A program made the translations under genes and the position numbers. The notes under the pieces are model-generated. The model was not told the origin of the DNA and searched no databases. It saw nothing but the letters and a program-made list of their open reading frames with translations. 64,000 bases of DNA from Diprion similis (taxonomy: Eukaryota > Arthropoda > Insecta > Hymenoptera > Diprionidae): contig NC_060112.1 in the NCBI RefSeq assembly GCF_021155765.1, positions 27,333,501-27,397,500 of the forward strand, written 5' to 3'. Of this stretch, positions 1 through 13,354 are shown piece by piece; position 1 is the first letter of the stretch; the number at the start of each line of letters is the position of its first letter.

Positions 1-494
1 TGGTAATGAACTGGCGAGCGCGAGATTGAAAATCTTACAATTAGTTCGTTATCACCGATACGGCACTTGCTGTGCAGGGTTGCAGCTAACATAACAATGA
101 GGTAGGATTAACGGGACCCTGCAGCTGCCTCAGAATTCACATGATCCCGGAATACGAGAGATTTGAAGATGAGAACTGATTGCTGTATCAAATTTGATTG
201 TTAAATTTTTATGTCGGTCGTATGTAACGTTCAATTAGACTGCAGCGAAATAAATTAATTCCCTGCCATCTTTTCTATTATCGGCACTTTCGATACAGGC
301 CAATTCAAATTGCTTTCCGTGCATGTAACTACTAACACGGCGTCTCCGCAACTTAATTCATGCGTTTCTCATAATACCTCCATTTATTCATTCTCGAGAA
401 GACGAAAGGGTAACAGTAACTACAGTTCCGTTTCGTAAGAACAGTAATTTCATTTTAGGTGTACCCATTCGACGGTGATTCAGGTACACATAAG

Positions 495-600
495 GAGGTG
501 GATTCTGACCAATTCAAGGCCACCGGTGTCGTCTGCTACCATATATTCAACCTGCGTAGCAGACGACACCGGTGGCCTTCAATCGGTCAGAATCTGCCTC
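495..600. repeat. Near-perfect hairpin (45-bp arms, 16-nt loop)
   Basis: Arms 495-539 and 556-600 are inverted copies with four differences in 45. The inner 22 bp (ggccaccggtgtcgtctgct and its complement) are perfect. A transcript would form a hairpin of pre-microRNA size. It lies just upstream of the 651-699 AMPK gamma exon. Confidence 0.8.
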
Positions 601-650
601 GGGAGGTGTACGATTGGAGATTAATAAAAATGAAAATTTTCGTTTTCTAG

Positions 651-699
651 CTTCCTGTGGTGGATCCGTTCCTAGAAAAAGTTTCCATCTCCGATCTTG
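651..699 (+). CDS. SNF4Agamma: Upstream alternative coding exon of AMPK gamma subunit
   Basis: A 49-nt segment bounded by an AG acceptor (ttttctag) and a strong GTGAGT donor encodes VVDPFLEKVSISDL plus one base, so it ends in phase 1. The shared core exon at 10810 begins with two bases completing a codon, so joining the two gives ...[18 protein letters not shown]. This reads naturally as the stretch just before the first CBS motif in insect AMPK gamma proteins. I infer that it belongs to a longer isoform whose first exons lie left of the window. The exon start assumes phase 0. A further 25-nt candidate exon at 459-483 is not phase-verified. Confidence 0.7.
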
Positions 700-3600
700 G
701 TGAGTATTTCAGAATAAAATACCGATATTACAATTAATGGAATATATGGTACCTTCCTTGTCGAAATTCTCATCACCCAGCCCAGCTACTCCATACCTAT
801 ACTAAACGTGATAGTACGGATTTGGACAATGATGTTGAAACAGGTAATTTTTACCCTGGTCGATTACGTTGGCAATGGAGAATATAAGTCTGTAGCATCG
901 CCGCCGGCCGATCCGCGATCGCGCGCTGCACACTACTGGCTGTAAAATTCTTCATTGCCAGCGTAATCGACTTGCGAACAAATTAGCCGTTTCAGAATCA
1001 TTGTCGATTTGTGTAGGATACTTGTGACATCCTTTATTCCCAACGGTATGGAATACCGTAGCTGCACACTGGAGTATAGCGACTTCCTGAAAATGTTGCA
1101 GGAACTTGATACAACAATAGAATTTACGGTGCAATAACGAATATTAATTTCTTTTTGTTAATCTGTATGTTTATACGTGTCAATTGCTATATGTTTCAAA
1201 AGAACGATAATATCTAAACTAAAAGTAAAAATATCCTGTACAAGGTTTTTACACTGTTGTATGTTTTTGTAGAATCTTATGCAAACATTTGCAAACTCGA
1301 AGAAATTCTGTTGCTATGACGACAGAGATGTCCCTGCATTCTCGAAAAAATTTTACAGAGAAAAATTAAAGAACAATAAAACTCGGAATTCGTATTGATT
1401 GTCTTAAGAGGAATTGGTGATGGTAGAGAGAATCCTGTAAGGACCCGTTCGGATCGACTAAATTGAGACGAATCACCCCATAAATTTCACACGGCAGACT
1501 TAAGACTATAGTTTTTTACCGTCCAAAGATCGTCATGTATTTAAGTAGGTAAGTCCTTGGCAGGGTCGTCATATCACCGGATTACCGCCACAACTTGAAT
1601 TGATACACGAATTGCGAATGCTTTCTCGTGAGTTGCCTGGGAGCGCTATAGGATAACATATTTATACGCCGGCCAAATGTATTTATAAAATAGTCGACAG
1701 CCATTTTGTTCACCGCGCAAGCGTCGATGTTTGACATTCTTTCGGTACAGAGGTACACACGTAGCATGTTTGACTTACGCCTCTCCTCTCAAATGGGCAA
1801 TTAGGCTTCACGTATCAGAGCTCACAAACCATTTTGTTGGAGATATACGAAAATCAGGCCAAGTTCAACAGAAGTTAACAATTGCGAAATTTTTTTATCG
1901 ACAAACTTATAAGCTTTTTCTCATGCAAAAATGAAATATGCATGATATGCACGTTTGTTTTGTTATGATAGGCGAAGCCCAGTTTTCTTTATGACTTATT
2001 GTTAGTCTTGTGGTGAAAGTAGCAAATCTTATCCGCGGGACAGCTCATGTGCAATAAAAAAAAAAATACGATGCTAGTTAAGTTGGAGTCTGAAATATTT
2101 GTGTTTCTTATTTTTCAATGGAATACGAGTGGTTCTCTAGCGATGAAAAACCTCGGGAAATTTGACAAAATTGGTGATACCTCTACAGAGTGCGTCAAAC
2201 GGACGGGTGACCCTTGAATAACTTTTAAACAAATACAGATGTCCAAATGAAATTGTGGAAAAATTTACTGGATCAAAAAATCTAGCTTTTAAAACGGTGG
2301 GCAACTCCCTCCCATATTCAAGCGGTGGAAGTGGGGGATAGAGGGAAAATATGAAATGACAAGCCGAGTGGGGTGACAGTTGGGCTGGTAGATCTTATCG
2401 GATCCAAAATATTGTTCTAGAAAAAAGTCAATTTTCTTAAAGACAATTTGTGCTGGATCCTGGAGCGCATGCAAAATAGTTGCTAAATACAAAATCCACC
2501 TTCCCGATTCCACCCAGCCGCCTTGCCAGAAACACTGACAGCGGTGGAGCAGCTGACAAGCTACAGGCAGTTGCGACGTCTTACGGGGGAAGGGGGGAAT
2601 CCAGATGGTGAATTTTCCTTAGAACCACCATTTTAGATGCACTTAATGAACGAAGCTCAAAACAAATTTCGAATCATTTTTTGTTTTACTGCCATTCTGA
2701 ATTGGCTGTATAAATCAAGCTGAAACTTGGTGTGGATATTGTGCTGGAAAAAACTTTCAAACTAGCCTTCTCACGACTCTGCTTGTTACTTAAGATTTTA
2801 CCCCACCCCCGAGTGTGCGAGGAAATTTCCCACTCTCAAAAATTGGATTTTTTTTCCCTATCCCCCAATATCGTTTGGATGTTTGCGTCCATCCAAAAAT
2901 TATTCAGCATTTCGTCATTTGTACATATTTATTGAATGCTGAACGCATGAGCCTATAGCGGGAGAGAGCCATCCAGAATACGGGCTGTAAATGATCCTGT
3001 AAAGATTCTTACTACGCGAGAAAATTATGAATAAATATTAACAGTTGGGCATAATATAATTATTCATGCGTACCTAACGGTCGTCCACCGACTGATAAAG
3101 AGTTGCAAAAATGGACATCGAGTCAGGTATAATGTATAATCGAATTGCACATTTAGATAGTCAATCAAATCGTTAATTGTAATTTTTTTCAATTCTTGTA
3201 TACTCTGCACAATTTTACTGCACGACGACTTGTATCATCCAGCGTAGTACCAATTAATGACGAAAATCCACTATCATAATGTGGCGTATATCCGTGATGG
3301 AACCCAGCATGTATTTTACTCCTGTGATTAGATGCAGTCTGTGTTTAGATCTTCGGGCAGACGGCACTTGAATCGACTCGGATTCAAGTTTCCGTTTTCT
3401 AACGAAGAGTAAGGCAACCGTCTCGGCAAAGGAATCTCCATTTGGACCCTGCATCGGACGTTTAGGCATCAGACGAATCTATAGGTGTAGTAAGCGAGAC
3501 TTTCGCGGAGGGGGAGGGGGCTTAAACAGCTGGGATATATTTTTTGGCATGCAACCCTCCGCGCTTCTGCCTACTGCGCTGCTATTCTCGGCAGAGTTCG

Positions 3601-6600
3601 GTGGAAGAAAAGAGAGGATCGTCTACCTATTCGCCCTAGCGTCGGGACGGTCAGTCATTCACGATCAACTCGCAAGCCCAGCCGGGAGCTTTGCTTTTCG
3701 TGCCCGACGTATAACGGCCGCGTGTTGCAGGCTTCTTAGTTGTGACAGATGTAGTGCGAACCTTCGCTTATTTACAACTTTCGATAAATGGTCAAATACC
3801 GCGACAACCGCCAATACACGCGAATAGTAACACGAGCGAGAAGAGTATGGTGGAGAGAGTATCCAATTACCAACACGCACGCGCGCACACACACACACGA
3901 TATTATGTATTATAAATGTATACTCTGGCCGAACCGTTCATCACTACCTTGTCATACATACATACATACATACATATTGCCTGTACTTGGCACATGCCTA
4001 TAATTATACGTATATCTCTCCATTGTGCCTCTGGTCAATGCATAGGTGTAATAGTACTGTAGCACCATATCGTATGCTGTACACATTGGCGATATCCTAA
4101 CTAAACGGACAAGACGCTGTACAGTGCCGGATCAGAATTGAGTATGCTGCATGGGCGGGTGGATGTATGAACACGTACCTATACGTACATGCGTGCCGTT
4201 TACCAGATGAAAACTTGTAACTGTACGCGTTACGCCTTGCGCCGGTGCGCGGTGCGTCGTACTAATGCGCATGTACATGCACACTCATACAGCATGAACC
4301 TTGTACGCGAATACCAGCGAATACGTACTGTATGCAAAAGCGACGTATTGCAGAATTCGTAGGGTGCAGGGACAAGCCGAGATGTACGTATACTAAACCC
4401 GCTACACCGTTAAAAGTATATAGACTACGCAGCTACGCGGGTGTCTATGCGTGTAATTCGCATACATGCACGTACGCCCAAACCCGACGATTTTGATTTC
4501 CCACTCGCCAAACTGAACGCCTTTTTAGCTCTTTAAGTTTGAAAAAATCAAAATTGTCACTCTGATTGCTCGGGCGACTAGATAATGTTTCATGCCTGTA
4601 ATACGTTAACGCATGTATCCAAGTTGAATGTCATAATTAGTGCCAGGATAAACGCACGTTGTATCATCGTGATCTACATGCATCGGTCTCTCTGCCCACC
4701 AGAGTTACATTTTTAGGAAGTTGGCTACGCATGTGAACTAGACGAGTTGTAATTGTCGAGTATTTTCTTTCACAGGAACTTCTTGGTATATCGCAGAAGC
4801 AAAGATATACATAGAGTGTCATAGAGTATCATTGCACTCGCTGTGTTCATAACCTGCAATTACTGGCCACTGCATAGATGATTTCTTTGCATTATCTCGC
4901 ACCCGTCAGTCACCGACACTATTTTTATGCTACATACCTATTTGTAGTTAGCTATCGAGAGTCCATAATTTAAATTAGTTTGATATGTCTAGAGCATATT
5001 ACTTGACTTGCGGTACGGATATTAGAGCTCGAGCGGGATACGTTCTATCGGTTCGCTTGTCAAGACGGATCTCGTATAGTAAGAGTGGCATTGTGATTTT
5101 TCGATATGTTTAATATGCCAGAGATTCCGCATTAAACAATAACAATCATCCTATTTCATATAAGGGAATTTCATCAAGGGAAGTTGTTAGATCCAAGTCA
5201 TGGTTAAACTGTACAAACAGCGGCCCAAGAGAGTGGTTACCACAGGGTCCGATTAGCAGAGCTTCCACCGGTTTACATTTTATGCTAACTTGTATTATTT
5301 ACTTTTTTGGTTCTACAGTCATTGAGAGAACTAACGCCCGAATAAAGTCGATTCTCACTCACCTCCCCAGTTTTAGCGGGTCAGCTGTATTAAGGTTGGC
5401 AGCACTAACGTCTAACTTGGGCCTATATTGAACAACACGCCTGCGCATTTGCTCGATGTATTGCTACGATTGGGTGAAGGCTGCAGTGGGCAATCTTATT
5501 TCCGATCCACTTGAACGATGGTGACTGATAATCGATCTTACTCGGATGTACCAAGTGCAAAAATCTCAAGTTTTCGGTCGAATTATATGGAAAAATAAGG
5601 AAAGTAGAGACACGGTACTCTGCGGTGCAAGCTTCGGCTTGAAATTAAATTTGCTCTAAATGAATGCGGCACTTGTGAACAATATTGCGTTCGGTAAAAC
5701 CTGAATTAACCAAATACAGTTCATTCGAAATGCGGATGAATCGGGCTTGCTGCGAAATATTCTTTAATTGTTTTTACTCCTGAGAATCCATTTTACCACC
5801 AACAGATTGACCGCATGTACACTTAAGAAGTCTATCGTACGTGTAAGAAAGTGAATTCTGACCAATACTCGAAGACTTTTTCAAACCAGCCTAGAAATAA
5901 ATATATGTATTTCTTTTTACTGATTCAATGGCGATACAATGGTTACTTCCAATCATTATTATCCAATCAATATATATTATATATTCCAATAATATGGAAT
6001 CATACTTCTTTCATTCACATGATAGTGTTATGGACACTTGCAGAGTCGATTGACTGTTTTTTAAATCTGAAAAAATATATATCAAATTCGAATTATCCGA
6101 GATTTTCATTTACTTGGTTAAAAAACAAAACATAACAAGTTCCTAAATAGAAAAAACAGCAGAAACGTAGAAAAACGTTAAGAATACACATGTCAGGGAG
6201 AACAGCTAAACTCCTTTTTTCTGGTCGTACTTTGTGTTTAATTTTGTATTTTTTATAAATATATTTAATCAGCTTCTGAGGAGGGCGGCTCAAACGGCCG
6301 AAACGTCAAGTAGGTATTTGACAGTGTTTTCTATTGGAAACCTATGACACCCAGAACCTACATACATATACAAATCATGTATGATTGAATCCCAGGTTAA
6401 ATAGAGACTAAATTTGGATCTACTGAGATATGTTAATTTTATTCGAGTAAGTCGCTAACGAGATACTTTATCGGCTAGCTGCTCAAAAGTTTTCAAACTT
6501 GGACGTGTAAGACAATCAATTTGATTAAACTATATTGGACTGTTGAAACATGATGTTTGAACCGACGAGTTAATCAGAGGGTCACGCACTAATTAACTTC

Positions 6601-7811
6601 GATCGAGTTCATCGAATTCCCAATTATTAGTCAACTCAAAATTCCTTACTGCAAATGGCTTATTTGTCTATTATAGGGAGAGTTGTGAAGATAGTGATGT
6701 AAAAGTCAGGCATTACCCATTACATTGAACAATGTGCATGGGATAAGTTCTCCACTACAAATAAAAAAAAGTTGCGTGTAATGGATAAGTGCTCCATTAC
6801 AAATGCAAAAAGTAATGTGTAATGGATGCATGATCCATTACTAATTTAAGAAAGTAATGTGCAATTGATAAGTGGTCCATTACAAATTACAAATGAAAAA
6901 AAGTAATTTGTAACGGAAATCATTCCGTTACACAATACTTTTTTCTGTAATAGAGCACTAATTCATGACACACTACTTTTGTAATTTCATATGAAGCAGT
7001 TATTCATTTTGCATTACGCAATCTAATGTGAAATGAATACAGTCATGCATTATTCACAACTCTGATTACAAGTAGTAATATATAAATTATATCGGAACTA
7101 ATTAAAATGTAGCTGAGTAAACTAAACGCTAGGGGAATTTCGAGAATATCCTATACGTGATTAAGTGAGTACAGTAGTAATGTCATTGTACGATTTATCT
7201 TGGCCGCGGTTTCAAACCATCGAGCAATCAAAACAGTTTGTTTGGTTCAGATTAATCATACATTTCTACCAGCAACTTCTCCTTTACAATGTTATAAGTA
7301 GCATAGAGATGGGCGTGGCACTTATGTATGTATGTATTATGCAGCATTTGCTTACACAAATAATCGACTGATGCGTCAGACCGCCTGCAAGACTTGGACT
7401 TTTCAATCCGATATCTCGAGGTCATTTTTGTTTGCATAGAATGTCAATTCTATTGACTCGGATGCAAATTAAATTCTTCGAAAATACATATTAATAGGGA
7501 AACTATAATGTGTAAGGGATATATATTCAATAACTGCACGTGGGTCTACATATCAGCGTGCGCGTGAGGAAACAGTATAGTATACATATAGCATAGTAAT
7601 AACCATAATAAAGTAAGAAATGAGAGACGTCATGCAGATAATATTCATAATAAAGTAACGTACGATAATCATTAATCCATTACCTTACCCAATTATACCG
7701 ATTGTTTATATTTAGGACGATTATTACTTATACAGTTACACATCCACGGAAAGTAAGTTTATTAATGAAATAAAAAGGATTTTACGTGATCAGTGATGAA
7801 TTTGGTAAGAA
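700..7811. other. Large AMPK gamma intron and alternative promoter region
   Basis: No coding exon supported. A GC-richer segment around 3500-3900 includes tcagtc near 3650, resembling an arthropod initiator, and could be a transcription start. CA and CATA microsatellites occur near 3885-3975. A cluster of CATTAC/GTAATG repeats lies at 6713-7060. The rest shows nothing recognisable. Confidence 0.4.
6713..7060. repeat. Clustered CATTAC/GTAATG palindromic repeat
   Basis: The segment repeats a block of roughly 50-60 bp built from tgtaatggataagtgctccattac-like palindromes (gtaatgg ... ccattac), at least four diverged copies, followed by inverted versions. It is compatible with a degenerate tandem array or a foldback element. 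Confidence 0.6.
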
Positions 7812-7989
7812 ATGCTGGCGCTGCATTATTATTCGGACAGTGAAGGTGTTCGTGCGGTGTTAAGGCAGGTAGCGAGTGCATGGTGGAGTCAGGAAGACGA
7901 CGATCCCGTATACTCGAAGGACCTGATCAAAGAATTCGAAGTAGAGAATCCACCACTCGAAGACGAGCTTGCATGGATTCTCTTCAAAG
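7812..7989 (+). CDS. SNF4Agamma: Alternative first coding exon of AMPK gamma
   Basis: The reading frame opens at ATG 7812, right after an in-frame TAA, and runs to a GT donor after 7989, ending in phase 1 as the shared acceptor at 10810 requires. It encodes about 59 residues including [18 protein letters not shown] and [15 protein letters not shown]. Acidic and aromatic residues suggest real coding sequence rather than chance. I do not recognise it in other AMPK gamma proteins. An internal acceptor (AG before 7841 or 7869) could instead make it an internal exon. Confidence 0.55.
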
Positions 7990-8397
7990 GTATACTATAA
8001 GTGTGATCGTGCAAGGCCGAGTAAAAACCGCATTGCCTAAAAAAAAAAAAAAATTTTTTTGTAATTTTTTTCTCAATCGTTACATGATAGTGAATGGAGA
8101 ATATTTAACAGTGTATTAGACAAAAGCTCCCCCCGTTATCCCTAAAGGGTACATTATTCCTTCTTTGCTTCGGCACTATACATATGTATATGTAGGTATG
8201 AGTTAGGAAACAACATACCTTGTGGCCACTACGATATGTGACGTATACCATACCATACCATACCATACCATGCCACGCGATCACCGTCGGCGCCAACACA
8301 TGCAAAAGTTTCCGTTGGCAGTCACAAGTCTAATGGTGAATACAGGTCTGGAGACGGCAACGAAATAGTAGGCACACGCAATCGATCCACACATACA

Positions 8398-8428
<31 letters not shown>

Positions 8429-11400
8429 GTATATATATAATGTATATATAAAAATTTTCGCCACTACGTAGCGTTGCTGTTAGTGGATATACAGTAATGT
8501 TCATTAATGCCTTCCTCTTCGGAGCAAGAAATAGTTGGTTGCATGAAAACCGTTGTTATCATTCGATTCGGTGTTTCCGACTCGTCGATCTAATGAGAGG
8601 GTATCGGTCCAACACGGATCAGTCCTGGAGGTCAACAGTTCTACAAGTTCGTTCCTAAAAATTCGTTTCTCCCGATTCGCTTCCAAAGGTTCGTTCCTAC
8701 AAAAAACTTCTGTAGAACATATTTTGTAGAACTGATTTCTGTGGAATCGATCCTCCTCCTCCGAAACGAATCTGGAGAAACAAAGTTGTAGGGCCGCTGC
8801 TGGTCGAAACGAACCTTCGGAAACGAATGTACAAAAACGAAGTTCTATAGGACCGTCGCCGCTTGCAGGAACAAACTTGTACAATTGTTCACTTGGAGGA
8901 CTGATCCGTGTAGAACCGGTCTTCTCCCGATCTAATACAGCCGTTCAAACTTCTAATACGTAAATACGAAACTTTGCGAAAACTCTGTGCCTACTGCAGC
9001 AATGCGCCGATGCAAATTATCGCATCTCCGTCCGATGAAAATCAATTCTAATATTTAAAAAAATCGACTACACCGTTCCAATTAAGAATAAGATAAAATA
9101 AGCTGGACAAACTAGTTGCCCCTACGTAGAGAGTGAATTGACGGCGACCGAATGGTTTATCATCCTAGTATTATTTTGGTAGAGTTACCGCGATGAATGT
9201 AACCTAAAAAATTTTGACATCTGCATTTACGAATGTCGGTCGTCCTGAGAAAACAACTGCTCTTGTTCTAGAATTTTAGCGCATGCGCATTAAACCATGC
9301 ATTCAGTCGTTGCGGATTGTGACTTATCTAGAGAGCGTACTAGCTGTTGCCCTTTTCGAGAACACGCGACCACTCGTCACTCGCTCCCTAAGCGGCCGCT
9401 GGATGTAATTACAAATGTGCGTATCGTATATAAATGAAAAACGCAATATACATTAGGTGCGTATACTCTGACACCGGTATAGGGATCTTCTGAAGGTAAA
9501 GTGAGATCCTTGCAATATGGTATAGAAAGTCACTTTATGAAAAGCGGCAAACTGAGACCTGGGATGTATCATCGTTTGCGCGGTAAACCGAAGGCAGTTT
9601 TACTATATCATCGCAGAGCTACTGAGAGACATTCGTAATGCGTGTGTACGGTGATAGAGACAACTTATTTCATTTTACAAAGCATTCTGTGACAGGGCTT
9701 ATTATACATGCATATGAAATATCCATGGCATTCTCAGGGAGTTTTACAGCGGCGCCGTAGCGAAGAAACACGGTGATCCCTGAGAATTTTAGATTTTTCA
9801 GTGAGCCGTTACATTTTTTCCCAAAAAGTTAAAGTATCCTCTCTAATGCTCCAACAAGTAGTTTAGTTAGTGTGCACAGACGACTGAGCAGAGCTATCAC
9901 GATGCATTATATACCGCGCAGACAAGCTGTTGTAATTTGCCACGCTATTGCATCGGTCGTGAGGATCAGATCTGCCACGGCCGCGGAAATAAAATGCTTC
10001 TCGTAAAATGAAAGTTTGTATTTATGTCGTACCTATTCGCGAGACGAGAATAATGGATAATTGTGTCAAAGAGAGTGAATAATTACCACCTTCCAGAAAG
10101 CGCACTGAACTCCCTGAGAATTCTCTGGGTATTCCAAACAATTCAAACGGGATCCCGAAGAAGTTGAAAAAATGCCATAAATGCACAGTTTTTTTTAGGT
10201 AATTCGGTTGGATTTTGTTTTCAATTTTTTCTTCCACTGTATCCGTCTCTAATCCAGCTTCGATTGTATATGATAGAACGATAGCGTAACAATCGAGAAA
10301 TCGAAGGTCCTCTTGACCTCTCCTCACCGCGGTCCTGAAGATTGTTGATAGTATCAACTTATATTATAATTTTTACGCCACCCGCAAAGTCGTAAAACTT
10401 TTACCTGAAACGTTTTTGCTTTCAACCTGTAGTACCACACCAGTGCAAATTTGCACCACCTAACGTGGTTGCCATGTAATTACGGGTTGAAGTTCAAGTT
10501 TTACCACGCGCACCGCGAATGCATAAACATAGGTATAATATTATGTATATGCGTACAATTACACGTGTTGCATAAATATCCGTTCACTGCGTCTAATAGT
10601 GAATAATCCACCCAACTTATATTCCGTTAAACATAACGGCACAAGTTACATTACAGTCTTTCCGCAGTGTAAGACAAATTATCGTCATCAGCATGACCAT
10701 TATTGTCATAATTATCTGTCATTGCTCGTTAATATATAAAAACGTAACATGTTGCAACGTAATGAGAGAAAGTCAATTGCTTTATATTATCAAATCTTTT
10801 GGATTTCAGAGGAAGACGAATCACAGATCTTTGTAAAGTTCTTCAAATTTCATAAATGTTACGACCTGATACCTACCAGTGCCAAACTCGTTGTATTCGA
10901 CACCCAGCTGCTCGTTAAAAAGGCCTTCTTCGCTTTGGTTTATAATGGTGAGTTAATGATAAATACTGTCATCTATTATCGTTCACGCTTTGCATAGTAT
11001 ACTACATACCTACTGTGCAATATGCGATGTACGTCCGTAGAGTGGTCCTTGGAAGAGGTCACTTTTGAATTTTTCTCGGCTCCGTATAATTCAAAAATAA
11101 TCCCCTAATTTTTTCAGATTTTTATCTCAACTCTAACCCGTCCTCCAAAGAGGGTGAATTCCATTCCAGCTTTTCAAGCGCGCATAAAACCTACCGAACG
11201 GATTTAGATGAAATTTGGTACAGGCGGGTTTTCTGGGTCGCTCATTACGAATCTGAACTCGAAATTATAAAATCCACAATGGTGGATCCCATATGGAAAT
11301 ATCAAATGACTTTTAGGACTCTGGTCCACAATATTGGATCCGCAATTTGAATTTTCAAATTTTGAGTTCAGAATCGTAATCAGGTACGCAAAATAACCTC

Positions 11401-13311
11401 CTTACCAAAATTCATCTAAATTGGTTGGGTAGGTTTGATGTGCCCCTGAAAGGGTTTCACCCTCTTGGGGCACGGGTTTGAGTTGAGATCAAAATCTGAA
11501 AAAATTAGAAAGTTATTTTTTAATTATGTGGAGAGCCGATTTGGGGGCGAGCCGGTCGAGATTCAATAATTACTGTATATCATCATGCAATCGGTGTTTT
11601 CTCTGCTATAATAGACGTTTATTTCACATGCATTACATGTATAATAGCTTCCACATTTGAATTTTAATCGTATCCTTATCACGGAAGAAAAATATAATCT
11701 AAGGTGCTTTTGATGTAGAGCAGTCTGTTCTCTCCAATTATAGAATCCGTTTGAACCTAGATCCTCACACAAACTGGCAAAAAAAACAATTGTTTCTTTA
11801 CAACAAACCGGCTTTTTCCATATTCCCGAACTTACTCTTAAATTCGACATTTTTATCTGAAAGCTTGCAAATTTTCACCCAAAAACTCATTTTTTCGAGC
11901 GATGCTGATAATAAGATTATGGCAGGAGTTATACAATTTATTTTCTAAAGCAGGACAGTTTTTCTATTTCGTTATATCATTTTTACTTTATTCACACTTG
12001 CAACAGAATGACGTCCTCTTACACTTCTAGAAATGTAATTCGCTACAAGTTGGGGTTGTGCGATTAATCGATCAATCGTTTTTTTCCATTAAACGAAACA
12101 TATGTTTTTTTTCGATTAATTGATGAATCGAAAAAAATAATGATCGAAAAATCCGATTAATATCCATTAATCGGCCGTGCGAATGATCAAAGTCTACGAT
12201 TAATCGATGAATCGGACAGCCTTAATTTTGCACAGAAATATATTTTTACAAATTCAGATAATATGAATATATTTTGTTACGTATGTTAATAAACTAAAAA
12301 TCTGTAGCTGAGACCAAAAACATGTTGTGCTTCATAAAATGAATTGTAGCTTCCGCCATCATCCCATATCCAGCATCTTCCGAAAAATTGAGTTTTTTAT
12401 GTGAAAAAACATTCCAGATGAAGATATCAAATTAGAGCCGAAGTTATTGTACATTGAAAAAAGAAAATGTTTCTTTGGCTTGGTGGTTGGTGAGGATCTA
12501 GCCTACAACAGACTTTTCTAGATCTAAAACTCATTGGATCATAAGTTATATCAATGCTAAGGATAAAGTCTAAATTTGAATGTAGAAATTAATTTTTTCA
12601 ATGTTAAAAAATTTATGAACATGTTTCTCTTCAACCGTAAGAACCAGAGGTCTAAAAGTTTCAGAATCTTCGCATCTTAGCACTTACTACAAGATGATAT
12701 AATAAAATTTCTGAAAATTCGGAATTTTGGCCCCGAAATGTTTACTAATAATTGGTGGAATGGGCCGTATGAAACCGCCCCTTTTATGTATGTTGTTTCT
12801 GTGAAGTATGAAGACTCTTTTCAAAACATTTTACATTATATCATGCTATATATATTCAAAATAAAGACACTGCAAATCCGATTATTTTGACACCTGATTA
12901 AATTCATCCCACCGTCTCTCCGATCGAACAGCCTCACCGTACCTGGAATATCGTATTATCGCATATGTATGCATGGGTACACGAATATGTTGCAAAATGC
13001 GATTCTTCCAATTCGTTTCTAGTATCTGAAATCCGGTATAGTATATTAATATTTTGTGCAGTGTCAAGAATTAAAAGTATGTAGCTAATTATTGAGACCT
13101 TCACTAAAATTAAGTTGTAAGTTATAATGTAATTATTACTTGAACCGCAGGTGTAAGGGCGGCTCCGTTGTGGGACAGTTCTCGGCAAGAGTTCGTAGGA
13201 ATGCTGACTATCACAGATTTCATAAAAATTCTCCAAATGTATTACACCAGTCCATCCGTTACGATGGATGAACTCGAAGAACATGAACTCGATACTTGGA
13301 GAAGTAAGTGT

Positions 13312-13354
<43 letters not shown>

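Noticed and set aside
459..483. Possible 25-nt exon between a tttag acceptor and GT donor
   Set aside because: Its phase does not clearly fit the 651-699 exon, and no peptide is recognisable.
8504..8884. 126-codon minus-strand open frame
   Set aside because: It lies wholly inside the inverted-repeat element at 8586-8943; the composition follows the repeat and no domain is recognisable.
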